Notes under the pieces: model-generated
Seen by the model: only the letters and a program-made list of their open reading frames with translations
The model's database searches: none
What the model was told of the DNA's origin: nothing
Shown here: positions 16,375-24,833 of the stretch, in pieces
Position numbering within the stretch: position 1 is the first letter of the stretch
How the letters are laid out: the number at the start of each line of letters is the position of its first letter
Position numbers and translations under genes: made by a program
DNA from: Stenotrophomonas sp. SAU14A_NAIMI4_5
GTDB lineage: Bacteria; Pseudomonadota; Gammaproteobacteria; Xanthomonadales; Xanthomonadaceae
NCBI RefSeq assembly: GCF_003086795.1
Contig: NZ_CP026003.1
Coordinates: 3,562,780 to 3,601,520, forward strand
Direction: 5' to 3'
Length of the DNA stretch: 38,741 nt

Positions 16375-16377
16375 CGA

Positions 16378-17712
16378 TCAGTTGTCCAGACGGGCTGCGG
16401 CAGCAGCCGCCTCGGCCGGGGTGTCGGCCGCTTCGCCCTTGGCCACCAGGGTGGTCAGGGCCAGGTCGCCGGTCACGTTCAGGGCGGTACGGCACATGTC
16501 CAGGAAGTGGTTGACGCCCAGGATCAGGCCGATGCCCAGCGGGTTCACCCCCACCATGGCGCAGATCATCGCCACCACCGGCAGCGAGCCGGACGGCACA
16601 CCCGCGGTACCGATGCCGCCCAGGATGCAGACCGCCATCACCATCACCTGCTGGCCGATGGACAGGTCCACGCCGAAGAACTGGGCCAGGAAGATGACCG
16701 TCACGCCCTCGAACAGCGCGGTGCCGTTCTGGTTGGCGGTGGCGCCCACGGTCAGCACGAAGCGCGAGACGCGCTGCGGCAGGCCCATCTGGTCGGCCAC
16801 GCGCAGCGCGGTCGGCAGGGTGGCGTTGCTGGAGGCGGTGGAGAAGGCCATCACCGTCGCTTCCTGGGTATCGCGGAAGAACGACAGCGGCGAACGGCCC
16901 GACAACCACACGGACACGCCGTAGGTCACGAACATGTGCAGGGCCAGCGCCAGCACCACCACGCCCACGTAGGCGCCGAGGCGGAGGATCAGCTCGAAGC
17001 CGAACAGCGCAGCCAGGTTGAACATGAAGCAGGCCACCGCATACGGGGCCAGGCGGATGACCAGGTTGATCAGGGTCATCGAGATTTCGAACACGCCTTC
17101 GATGGCGCGACGCAGCGGGGCGACCTTCTCTTCGTCGGTCAGCACCATGCCGATGCCGAACATCAGCGCGAAGAACATCAGCGACAGGATCGCGCCGTTG
17201 TCCGATGCAGCCTGCAGCACGTTGCTCGGCACGATCGACAGCAGCATGTCCATGCCCTTGGGCGTGCCATGGATGCCGGCCACGATCTCCTTGCTGCGCT
17301 CGGCGTTCTCCGACAGCATCAGCGCGGCCGTCTGCGGGTCGACGCCGGCGCCCGGCTTGAGCACGTTCACCAGCACCAGGCCGATGCCCACGGCAATGCC
17401 GGACAACAGAATGGTGTAGGCCAGGGTCTTCCAGCCGATGCGGCCGAGGGCGCGGATGTCGCCCATCTCGGACACGCCCATGATCAGCGCCGAGAAGATC
17501 AGCGGCACGATCAGCATGAAGATCAGGTTGAGGAACAGACCCGACGCCGGCGTGGTGATGTAGTCCATGACCCACTTGGCACCGGCCTGCAGACCATCGA
17601 CGCTGCCGCCCAGGGCATGCACGGTCAACCCCAGGATCAGGCCGATCGCAAAGCCGATGCCCATCTTCCAGTGCAGGGGCAACTTCTTCTTGTCGGCAGC
17701 AGCTGCTGTCAT
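16378..17712 (-). CDS. Dicarboxylate/amino acid:cation symporter (DAACS family)
   Basis: This 444-residue inner-membrane secondary transporter of the glutamate/C4-dicarboxylate family imports an anionic amino acid or dicarboxylate with Na+ or H+. It has the eight-helix, two-hairpin plan. Conserved landmarks are the substrate-proximal TASSNATLPTALRV (serine-rich hairpin 1 region, about 270-285) and TVGATANQNGTALFEGVTV (about 310-330, the N-x-x-G-T-A motif). GGIGTAGVPSGSLPVV forms hairpin 2. An alternative ATG 9 bases upstream sits directly against the GAGGA ribosome site, whereas the ATG at 17712 has a proper 9-base spacing and was chosen. The gene starts 57 bases after batD but has no evident functional link to the Bat operon. 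Substrate not assignable from sequence alone. Confidence 0.9.
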   Translation of the reverse strand: MTAAAADKKKLPLHWKMGIGFAIGLILGLTVHALGGSVDGLQAGAKWVMDYITTPASGLFLNLIFMLIVPLIFSALIMGVSEMGDIRALGRIGWKTLAYTILLSGIAVGIGLVLVNVLKPGAGVDPQTAALMLSENAERSKEIVAGIHGTPKGMDMLLSIVPSNVLQAASDNGAILSLMFFALMFGIGMVLTDEEKVAPLRRAIEGVFEISMTLINLVIRLAPYAVACFMFNLAALFGFELILRLGAYVGVVVLALALHMFVTYGVSVWLSGRSPLSFFRDTQEATVMAFSTASSNATLPTALRVADQMGLPQRVSRFVLTVGATANQNGTALFEGVTVIFLAQFFGVDLSIGQQVMVMAVCILGGIGTAGVPSGSLPVVAMICAMVGVNPLGIGLILGVNHFLDMCRTALNVTGDLALTTLVAKGEAADTPAEAAAAAARLDN

Positions 17713-17769
17713 ACGCGGCATTCCTCGAAAAATGAATCTACTCTAACAAAGCGCGCAAGCCGCGCCGGT

Positions 17770-19464
17770 TCAGGGTCGCTGCGTGGGGTACAGCGGCGCC
17801 AGCCCAGTGTCGACGGCTTTCTGCGGCGCCGACCAGTGCGGTCCGTCACGGAAGCACTCGCGCAGGCGCGCACGCAGCACCGAGGCTTCACCCTGCCCGC
17901 CCCAGCGCGCGGCCTGCAGGTCCAGCAGCACCTGTCGCTGGGCCGGATCGGCCAGGCGCTCGATCACCTGCTCCAGGCGTTCGACCCCGGCTATCGCACA
18001 CAACTGCGCCTGCACCTGGTCGAAGCCCTCGCCGTCGAGTGCGCGGCGCAGCTCGGCCACGCTGCCACGCGATGCGCCGCTGTGGCCGGTACCTGCGGTG
18101 ATCGGTGCGCCGGCAGACGGTGCGCGACGGCCACGGCGCCAGCCCCAGGCCAGGGTCAGCAGCCACAGCACGGCCAGGCCAATGGCAGCCGCGATCCAGG
18201 GCCACGGGCGCGCAACGGCCGCGCCGAGCGGCACTGCCGTTGCTGCGGCCGGCTGCGCGTCGTCGCCGGGCAGCGCGGCCTGGGTATCGAGGGGCTGGGG
18301 CGCCGGGGTGCCACTACGTCCGGCGGCCACCGTCAGGGTCAGGTCCGGCAACGTGGCCTGCTCGGCGTTGCCGCTGTCCACGTTCCACCAGCTCACCTTC
18401 GGCCCCGGCACCACCAGCGTGCCGGCCTGGCGCGGCACGATCGAATAGCGCCGGGTGATCTTCAGGCGCGGCGTGCTGCCGCTGAAGGTCTCATCGTACT
18501 GGGCCGGTTCGGCAAAGACCTGCCCGGCATCGCCCACGTCGGGCACCGGCAGATCGGTGAACTGGGCGCGGGTCGCACCGTTGGCCACCGCCTCGACCAC
18601 CACGGTGGCCGCTTCGCCCGCACGCGCACTGCCCGGCGCCGTGGTGTAGCGCAGCTGCAGGCCGTGCAGCGGCAACCAGGGCTGCGGTGCCTGCGCCGGC
18701 TGCGCGCGCACCTGCAGGGTGCGCTCGGGGGCGACGGCATTCATCCGCCCGTCGCCGCCGGCACCGAAGAAATCATCGAAGAAGCCACCAGCCGTGCGCC
18801 CGTTGAAGCGCGCACCGGGCAGCCGCAACGGCCCGCTGCGTTCGGGAATCAGCAGGAAGCGGCGCTCCACCACGTTGTAGCGGCGGCCATTGACCTGGCG
18901 CACGTCGGTGCGGTCCTCGCCCACCCGCTGCAGCGAGGCACCATCAGGCGTATCCAGCACCAGCTCGCCCGAGGCCAGCTGCGAGGCGAAGTACAGGCGC
19001 ACCACCACGCCCACGCTCTGCTGCACGTAGGGCTGCGCGTCGTCCACGTCGGTCTCGACGAAGGCGGCGGCATTGCTCTGTGCGGTGGCTGCCGTGCCGG
19101 TGCCCACCTGCAGCTGCAGCGGTTCGGTGCGCTGGCTGCCGACCTGCAGCGAGGGCACCAGCAGGGTGCCGCTGCGGCGTGGGGTCAGCGTCACCGAGTA
19201 CACGTTGCGCTGCTGCATGCTGCCGTTGCTCCATTGCACCTGGCGGTTGCTGCCCTGCGCGCCGAGGACGAAGTCTGCATTCAACGGCGCAAAGTCCGGG
19301 CTGCCCTGGTCGGTTTCCACCTGCAGGATGACCGGCTCACCGAGGGTGGTGCTGGCCGGGTCGAGCCACGCACGCGTCTGCGCCAGCGCGGCGGACGGCA
19401 GCCACACCAGCAGCATCGCCAGCAGCACCGTCACCTGGAATGTCCTGCGCGGCACGCCGATCAT
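17770..19464 (-). CDS. batD: BatD-family protein
   Basis: This 564-residue protein is of the BatD (Bacteroides aerotolerance) family. A signal peptide (through SAALAQ, about 28) is followed by a large periplasmic region of repeated beta-sandwich-like segments (for example VYSVTLTPRRSGTLLVPSLQVG and RRYSIVPRQAGTLVVPGPKVSWWN). A transmembrane helix follows near 430-450 (WPWIAAAIGLAVLWLLTLAWGW), and then a cytoplasmic C-terminal helical domain of roughly 100 residues. It is the last gene of the moxR/bat operon, and its ATG overlaps the batB/C stop (ATGA). In related systems Bat proteins form a membrane complex linked to oxidative or envelope stress, but a molecular role is not established. Confidence is high for the family and low for function. 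Confidence 0.88.
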   Translation of the reverse strand: MIGVPRRTFQVTVLLAMLLVWLPSAALAQTRAWLDPASTTLGEPVILQVETDQGSPDFAPLNADFVLGAQGSNRQVQWSNGSMQQRNVYSVTLTPRRSGTLLVPSLQVGSQRTEPLQLQVGTGTAATAQSNAAAFVETDVDDAQPYVQQSVGVVVRLYFASQLASGELVLDTPDGASLQRVGEDRTDVRQVNGRRYNVVERRFLLIPERSGPLRLPGARFNGRTAGGFFDDFFGAGGDGRMNAVAPERTLQVRAQPAQAPQPWLPLHGLQLRYTTAPGSARAGEAATVVVEAVANGATRAQFTDLPVPDVGDAGQVFAEPAQYDETFSGSTPRLKITRRYSIVPRQAGTLVVPGPKVSWWNVDSGNAEQATLPDLTLTVAAGRSGTPAPQPLDTQAALPGDDAQPAAATAVPLGAAVARPWPWIAAAIGLAVLWLLTLAWGWRRGRRAPSAGAPITAGTGHSGASRGSVAELRRALDGEGFDQVQAQLCAIAGVERLEQVIERLADPAQRQVLLDLQAARWGGQGEASVLRARLRECFRDGPHWSAPQKAVDTGLAPLYPTQRP

Positions 19465-21260
19465 CGCCCTTCCCTCTTTCTACGTTCGTTTTCCAGCTGG
19501 AACTTGGTCCGCAGCAGCGAGCCCGGGTCATCGGGCACGCGACGCATCCACGCCTCCACTGCCTGCTGTTCCTCGCGCTGCTGCGGCGTGCGGCCGTCGC
19601 CACGCGTGGTCGGCTTGCCCTGCTCACCGGGCCTGGACTGCTGCATGGCCTGCTGCATGCGCTGGCGCTGTTCGGCGTCGGCCTGCGCCTGCGCCTTCGC
19701 ATCGGCGGCCTGCGGACCGGCATCCTGCTTGTCCTTGTTGTCGCCGGGCTGGCCCTGCTGCGGCGGCTGTTGATCCTGCTGGCCCTGCTTCGGATCCTGC
19801 TGGCCCTGTTTGCCCGGTTGACCCGGCTGCTGGTCCTGCTTCGGCTGCGGCGGCTGCTGGCCCTGCCCCTTGTCCTGGTTGGAGCGGTTGTTCTGGTCCT
19901 TGTTAGACGGCGGCTTGCGCTTGCGCGCGGCATCGACCACCGCGCGGTTGGCCACTGCATCGGCCATGCCCGGATGCTTGGCCAGCGCGCGGTCGTAGGC
20001 GGCGATGGCACCGTCGTAGTCGCCCTGGCGCGCCAGCGCGTTGCCCAGGTTGTACAGGCCGGCATCACTGTCGATGCCTTCGAAGCGTGCGCGCGCGGTG
20101 TCGAAATCACCGTTGCGGTAGGCCTGCACACCTTCCGCGATGCGTTCGTGCTCGCGCTGGTCGGCGCGCTGCCAGAGCGTGCCGGCTTCTTTCGCCGGCG
20201 CACTTTGTTGCTGCGCGTGCAGGTTGCCAGCCAACGGCAGCAGGCCCACCGCCAGCACCGCGGCCAGCACCGCGCGGCGGCGGAACGCCAGCAGGGCCAG
20301 CAGCATCAACGGCGGCAGCAGCCAGTAGCCTTCATCCTGCCACTGACTGCCCTGCCCCGGGCCCTGCCGCGCGGTGCCATCGCTGGCATCCAGCACATCC
20401 AGTGCACGCAGGTCGCGATCATCGGCAGCGATGCGCGCGTACTGGCCGCCACCGGCGGTAGCCACCGTGCGCAGGCTGCCTTCATCCAGCGCGGCCTGGG
20501 CGATCTGCCCGGAGCCATCGCGGTAGGCCGCACCGGTGGGCGTGCCGAGGCCCAGCACCGACACCTGCAGGCCGAGACTGCGCGCCTGCGTCGCGGCGAG
20601 CGCGGCGGCGGCATCGGCCTGGTCGCTGATCAACAGGATGCGCCCACGCAGCGTGCCGGTCTGCCGCAGCAGCTGGGTCGCCCAGTCGATGGCGCGGTCG
20701 GCATGCTGTCCATCGCGCGGCATCACCTCCGGCGACAGCGCATCCAGGTACAGCGCCACGTTGGCGGTGTCATCGGTCAACGGTGCGACGGTGTAGGCGT
20801 CATCGGCATACACCACCAGACCCACCTGGCCGCCCTGCCGCGCACGCAGCAGCGCGCCGATCTTGGCCCGTGCCTGCAGCAACCGCGACGGCGGCAGGTC
20901 GGTGGCGGTGATGCGGCTGGACAGGTCCAGCACCACCACCAGCGGCGTGCCGGCCTGGTACATCGGCTGTGCCTGCTGGCGCCAGCTCGGGCCGGCCAGG
21001 GCCAGCACCGCCAGCGTCCAGCCCAGCAGGATGGCCCAGGGCAGGCGCGCACGGCGGCGCCCACCCGCGGCCAGCAGGTGCGACAGCAGGTGCGCGTCGA
21101 CCGCCTGCCGCCACGCATCACTGCGGCGCTGCCGGTACAGCGTGGCGGCGATGATCAGCGGCAGCGCAAGCAGCGCCCACAACCACCCGGGCCGCAGGAA
21201 ATGCAGTGCGCTCCAATCGGGAAGCGCGGCGTGGAATGTCTGCAGGAACGTGGCGATCAT
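19461..21260 (-). CDS. BatB-BatC fusion: von Willebrand A plus TPR protein
   Basis: This 599-residue protein joins two Bat modules. The N-terminal half has two membrane helices (about 23-43 and 75-95) and a VWA domain (about 105-300), followed by a third helix pair near 325-360 (LLPPLMLLALLAFRRRAVLAAVLAVG). The C-terminal half has TPR repeats (EGVQAYRNGDFDTARARFEG ... LYNLGNALARQGDYDGAIAAYDRAL, about 395-455). A long Gln/Pro/Lys/Asp-rich disordered tail follows, and then a conserved end (VEAWMRRVPDDPGSLLRTKF). The metal-site motif normally DxSxS reads DLSSR, so the second serine is lost. The start at 21260 overlaps the batA stop (ATGA), whereas an upstream in-frame ATG lies inside batA. Both neighbours are overlapped, pointing to a fixed subunit ratio. 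Confidence 0.88.
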   Translation of the reverse strand: MIATFLQTFHAALPDWSALHFLRPGWLWALLALPLIIAATLYRQRRSDAWRQAVDAHLLSHLLAAGGRRRARLPWAILLGWTLAVLALAGPSWRQQAQPMYQAGTPLVVVLDLSSRITATDLPPSRLLQARAKIGALLRARQGGQVGLVVYADDAYTVAPLTDDTANVALYLDALSPEVMPRDGQHADRAIDWATQLLRQTGTLRGRILLISDQADAAAALAATQARSLGLQVSVLGLGTPTGAAYRDGSGQIAQAALDEGSLRTVATAGGGQYARIAADDRDLRALDVLDASDGTARQGPGQGSQWQDEGYWLLPPLMLLALLAFRRRAVLAAVLAVGLLPLAGNLHAQQQSAPAKEAGTLWQRADQREHERIAEGVQAYRNGDFDTARARFEGIDSDAGLYNLGNALARQGDYDGAIAAYDRALAKHPGMADAVANRAVVDAARKRKPPSNKDQNNRSNQDKGQGQQPPQPKQDQQPGQPGKQGQQDPKQGQQDQQPPQQGQPGDNKDKQDAGPQAADAKAQAQADAEQRQRMQQAMQQSRPGEQGKPTTRGDGRTPQQREEQQAVEAWMRRVPDDPGSLLRTKFQLENERRKREGR

Positions 21261-22261
21261 CGGCGGCGCTCCGGCCACAGCCATGCCAACGCACCCAGCA
21301 ACAGCGCCAGGCCCAGCGGCCAGGCATAGCGTTCATTGCGCGGGCGCAGGCTTGGGCCCTTCGCCGCGATCGGTTCCAGCCGGTCCAGCTCGGCGTAGAT
21401 GCCGGCCAGCTCGTCGGTATCGCGGGCGCGGAAGAAACGGCCGCCGGTCATTTCGGCGATCTTTCGCAGGGTGGCTTCATCCACCGGGTCGCGGTCACTG
21501 GCGATGGGGATGCCGAACAGACGCATGCTGCCATCGCTGCCGAAGGCGACGGTATGCACGCGCACGCCTTCGGCACGCGCAAGCTCGGCCGCGCGCAGCG
21601 GCTCCAGCACACCGGCATTGCTGACGCCGTCGGTCAGCAGGATCAGTACACGCTGCCCTTCCGGCTGGCTGCGCAGGCGCTTGACCGCCAGCGCGATGGC
21701 ATCGCCGATGGCGGTCTCGCGCCCGGCCAGGCCGACCACGCTGTCGCGCAACTGGTCGCGCACGCTGGCCAGGTCAGGGGTGATCGGGGTGAGCGTGTAG
21801 GCACGGTCGCCGAACACCAGCAGGCCGACGCGATCACCGGCGCGGCGGTCGAGGAAGTCGGCCAGCACCGCCTTGGCCGCGGTCAACCGTTCCACCGCCT
21901 GTGAACCAAGCACCATGTCCGGCTCGCTCATGCTGCCGGACACGTCCATCGCCAGCATCATCTGCCGACCTTCCTGCGGCGGCGTGATCGCTTCGCCCAG
22001 CTGCTGTGGACGCGCCATCGCCACGCACAGCGCGGCCCAGGCCAACCACAGGATGATCGTGCGCAGCCAGGACGCATCGACGCGTCCGCCGCCGGCCAAT
22101 GCCTGCAGTTCGCCCGGCGAATACGGCACGCGCAGGGCGGCGCCGGGTTCGGCGCGGCGTTTCCACAGATGCATCAGCAGCGGCAGCGGCAGCGCCAGCA
22201 ATGCCAGCGGCCAGGCCAACTGCAGGTCCGGCCAGGGCCAGTAACTTGCCAGCAGGCTCAT
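21257..22261 (-). CDS. batA: BatA-type von Willebrand A membrane protein
   Basis: This 334-residue inner-membrane protein has two N-terminal helices (about 14-30 and 64-80), a VWA domain (about 92-275) and a C-terminal helix (WPLGLALLLGALAWLW). The MIDAS metal site is intact: DVSGSMS (DxSxS) near residue 98, with the later Thr and Asp in GRETAIGDA and ILLTDGVSNAG. The start at 22261 overlaps the upstream DUF4381 stop (ATGA), and the end overlaps batB/C in the same way. VWA proteins of this type work with MoxR ATPases in chaperone-like or metal-insertion roles. The partner here is likely the moxR product at the operon head. Confidence 0.9.
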   Translation of the reverse strand: MSLLASYWPWPDLQLAWPLALLALPLPLLMHLWKRRAEPGAALRVPYSPGELQALAGGGRVDASWLRTIILWLAWAALCVAMARPQQLGEAITPPQEGRQMMLAMDVSGSMSEPDMVLGSQAVERLTAAKAVLADFLDRRAGDRVGLLVFGDRAYTLTPITPDLASVRDQLRDSVVGLAGRETAIGDAIALAVKRLRSQPEGQRVLILLTDGVSNAGVLEPLRAAELARAEGVRVHTVAFGSDGSMRLFGIPIASDRDPVDEATLRKIAEMTGGRFFRARDTDELAGIYAELDRLEPIAAKGPSLRPRNERYAWPLGLALLLGALAWLWPERRR

Positions 22262-22707
22262 CGGCGGCGCTCCTGCAGCAGCTGCAGGTACCGTTCGCGT
22301 GCCCAGCGGCGGACCTCGGCCACGTCGTCCGCGGCCACCTGCGGGCGGTACGCGCCTTCGGCCAGCAGCCTGCGCTGCGGCTCGCCCAGGTCGTCCTTCG
22401 GGTCGATCCGCTGCCACCAGGGCTGGTCATGCAGCGCTTCGCTGCCCGGCTGGGCCAGGCGCGCGGCGCGGCGCAGCAGGCCGGCGATGGCGGCCAGTTC
22501 GGCCGCTGCGGTGGGCGTGGCCTGCAGTTCCTGGTCGAACTGCTGCAGCCAGCGTTGGCGCCTACGGCGACGACGCTCACGGATGAAGAGCACGATGCCC
22601 AGCACCAGCAGCACGGCGCCGATCAGCAACAGCCAGCCCGGCGCCGGTGGCCACCACGAGGGCGACGGCGGCAGTGCGACGTCGCGCAGTGGCAGGGCCG
22701 CGCTCAC
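22258..22707 (-). CDS. DUF4381 membrane protein
   Basis: This 149-residue protein has one hydrophobic segment (APGWLLLIGAVLLVLGIVLFI, about 22-42), then a highly basic juxtamembrane stretch (RERRRRRRQRW) and a helical cytoplasmic domain ending WARERYLQLLQERRR. It matches the DUF4381 family, which regularly sits between the DUF58 and batA genes. I chose a GTG start at 22707 because it forms a GTGA overlap with the DUF58 stop, in keeping with all other junctions of this operon. An ATG 33 bases further upstream would lie inside the previous gene. Confidence 0.8.
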   Translation of the reverse strand: MSAALPLRDVALPPSPSWWPPAPGWLLLIGAVLLVLGIVLFIRERRRRRRQRWLQQFDQELQATPTAAAELAAIAGLLRRAARLAQPGSEALHDQPWWQRIDPKDDLGEPQRRLLAEGAYRPQVAADDVAEVRRWARERYLQLLQERRR

Positions 22708-23633
22708 GCCGGCACCTCGGTCGGTGCAGGTGCCAGCCACGCGTCGCTGGGGGCATCGGTGGAGAGGATCTGCACATCCACCCGGCGTGCGGCCAGCTGC
22801 TGGCGCATGGCCTGCAGCGGTTCAACGAAGTGGGCGCGCCAGTGGTCCTGCACCTCGCTGCGGCGCAGGTCCAGGCCGATGCGCTGCTGCGCCGCCAGGA
22901 ACTGCAGCGGTGCCGAGGGCGGCTGCAGTTCCAACGGATCGACCAGCAGCAGCAGGCTCAGGTCATGGTGCTGGGCCAGCGCACTCCAGCGCGCCGGGGC
23001 GATGCGCATGGCCTGCTGGGGATCGGCCAGCACCAGCATGCGCGCGCCGGGGCGCAGCACGCGGCCGGCGTGGTCCAGCGCGCGCTCCAGGCCGAGGTCA
23101 TCGGCGGGTGGTTGCGCGTACCAGCGGGTCAGTGCGTCGAGCACGCGCAGCACGCCACGCGGGCCGCCGGCGGGAGCGATCGGCGGTTCACGATCACTGC
23201 CACGCAGCGCGCCGATACGGTCGCCGCGACGCTGCGCGGACCAGGCGGCTACGGCACCGGCGCGCGCGGCTTGCACCGACTTGAAGCGCACGCGCGTACC
23301 GAAATACAGCGCCGGCGAGGTGTCGGCGACGATCAGGCTGACCCGCTCGCGCTCGGCCTGGAACAGCTTGGTGTGCGCGCGACCGGTGCGCGCGGTCACC
23401 CGCCAGTCGATGTGTCGCGCGTCATCGCCGGGTACGTATTCGCGCGACTCGGCGTATTCCATGCCGCGTCCGCGCAGCGGTGACGGTGCCTGGCCGGCAT
23501 TGCCCACGCGCCCACGGCGCGGCGGCGGCGGTCGCTGCGCCAGCCGGCGCAGGGCCACCAGCTCGGCCAGCTGCGGGCGCAGGCCATCGCCTTCGGCCAC
23601 GCGGGCGCTGTGCGGCGGGGAAGGATCGGACAT
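22704..23633 (-). CDS. DUF58 domain protein of the MoxR/Bat operon
   Basis: This 309-residue cytoplasmic protein has the DUF58 signature GRGMEYAESREYVPGDDARHIDWRVTART (about 55-83), followed by a VWA-like core (VSLIVADTSPALYFG, about 98-112, in which DTS replaces the full DxSxS). The family almost always lies next to a moxR gene, and relatives are thought to bridge the ATPase and membrane VWA partners. The start lies 8 bases after the moxR stop, and its own end overlaps the DUF4381 gene (GTGA). Confidence 0.88.
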   Translation of the reverse strand: MSDPSPPHSARVAEGDGLRPQLAELVALRRLAQRPPPPRRGRVGNAGQAPSPLRGRGMEYAESREYVPGDDARHIDWRVTARTGRAHTKLFQAERERVSLIVADTSPALYFGTRVRFKSVQAARAGAVAAWSAQRRGDRIGALRGSDREPPIAPAGGPRGVLRVLDALTRWYAQPPADDLGLERALDHAGRVLRPGARMLVLADPQQAMRIAPARWSALAQHHDLSLLLLVDPLELQPPSAPLQFLAAQQRIGLDLRRSEVQDHWRAHFVEPLQAMRQQLAARRVDVQILSTDAPSDAWLAPAPTEVPA

Positions 23634-23641
23634 GTGCAGGC

Positions 23642-24667
23642 TCAGGGCGCCGGCACGCGGGCCAGAAGTTCCTGCACCAGGCGCTCGCCATCCCAGCCTT
23701 CGGCCGTCGCTTCATAGCTGGGCAGCACGCGGTGGCGCAGCACGTCGGCGGCCACGGCACGCACGTCATCCGGGGTAACGAAGTCACGACCGGCCAGCCA
23801 CGCACGTGCACGCGCGCAGCGCTCCAGCGCGATCGAGCCACGCGGGCTTGCGCCCCAGGCGATGCGGCGGCCGAGGCCGGCGTCGTAGCGCGACGGATCG
23901 CGCGAGGCCAGCACCAGTTCGATCAGGTAACGCTCCAGCGCCGGCGCCATGTGCAGGTCCAGCACTTCGCGGCGGGCGTCGAACACCACCTGCATCGGCA
24001 GCTTTTCCGGTGCGGGCGCGGCGTTGTCCAGTGCACCGCGTGCACGGTCGCGGGCCAGGCGCAGGATCTCCGCTTCCGCGGCCTGGTCGGGGTAGCCGAT
24101 GCGTACATGCATCAGGAACCGGTCCAGCTGCGCTTCCGGCAGCGGGAAGGTGCCTTCCTGCTCGATCGGGTTCTGCGTGGCCATCACCAGGAACAGCGAT
24201 GGTAGCGCATAGGTGTGGCGGCCGACGGTGACCTGGCGCTCGCCCATCGCTTCCAGCAGCGCCGACTGCACCTTGGCCGGGGCGCGGTTGATTTCATCGG
24301 CCAGCAGGATCGGGTGGAAGATCGGGCCGGGCACGAATTCGAAGCGGCCTTCCTGCGGGCGCCAGATCTCGGTACCGGTCAGGTCGGCCGGCAGCAGGTC
24401 CGGGGTGAACTGGACGCGGGCGAAATCGGCTTCCAGGCGCGAGGCCAGCGCACGGATGGCGGTGGTCTTGGCCAGGCCGGGGGCACCTTCGACCAGCAGG
24501 TGGCCGTCGGCCAGCAGGGCGATCAGCAGGCGCTCGACCAGCGCGGCCTGGCCGACGATCTCGGCCGACAGGGCATCGCGCAGGCCGGTGAAGGCCGCAT
24601 GCAGCTGCGAGGTGGTCGGCGCGGGCGGCGGCGTGGCGGATTCGGGCATCGGCGGTGGCAGGTTCAT
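23642..24667 (-). CDS. moxR: MoxR-family AAA+ ATPase
   Basis: This is a 341-residue ATPase of the MoxR branch. Visible motifs are Walker A GAPGLAKT (about residue 58-65), Walker B ILLADEINRAP (about 120-130), the sensor 1 region FLVMATQNPIEQEGTFPLPEAQLDRF (about 160-185), and the C-terminal lid domain with the GASPRGSIAL motif (about 285). These are standard for ATPases that act with VWA proteins as chaperones. The frame opens at 24796, but the first 43 residues lack family character, and ATG 24667 or the ATG 18 bases later fits the family start. It heads the six-gene bat operon. The pilQ terminator lies just upstream, so a promoter is expected in 24668-24782, where I saw no clear consensus. 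Confidence 0.93.
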   Translation of the reverse strand: MNLPPPMPESATPPPAPTTSQLHAAFTGLRDALSAEIVGQAALVERLLIALLADGHLLVEGAPGLAKTTAIRALASRLEADFARVQFTPDLLPADLTGTEIWRPQEGRFEFVPGPIFHPILLADEINRAPAKVQSALLEAMGERQVTVGRHTYALPSLFLVMATQNPIEQEGTFPLPEAQLDRFLMHVRIGYPDQAAEAEILRLARDRARGALDNAAPAPEKLPMQVVFDARREVLDLHMAPALERYLIELVLASRDPSRYDAGLGRRIAWGASPRGSIALERCARARAWLAGRDFVTPDDVRAVAADVLRHRVLPSYEATAEGWDGERLVQELLARVPAP

Positions 24668-24782
24668 GGGGGCCTTTGACCGGCGCGGAACGGCACGGGT
24701 TCCCCACATCATCGCAGGCCGGTCCGCGGATTGGATCAAGGACGGATGAATGGCCATCCGCGCAGGGTGTGGATCCACCACG

Positions 24783-24806
24783 AAAAAGGGCCGCACATGG
24801 CGGCCC
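24783..24806 (-). terminator. Rho-independent terminator of the pilMNOPQ operon
   Basis: On the minus strand GGGCCGC / GCGGCCC with loop CATGT is followed by TTTTT, about 30 bases beyond the pilQ stop. This separates pil transcription from the moxR/bat operon. Confidence 0.88.
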
Positions 24807-24833
24807 CGTCTCGTACAGCGTGTGCGGGCTGGC

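Noticed and set aside
14026..19773. A 1915-codon open frame on the plus strand
   Set aside because: It runs antisense across transketolase, the symporter and batD, is rich in Arg/Gln/His/Gly without domains, and is explained by high-GC third-position bias of the real minus-strand genes.
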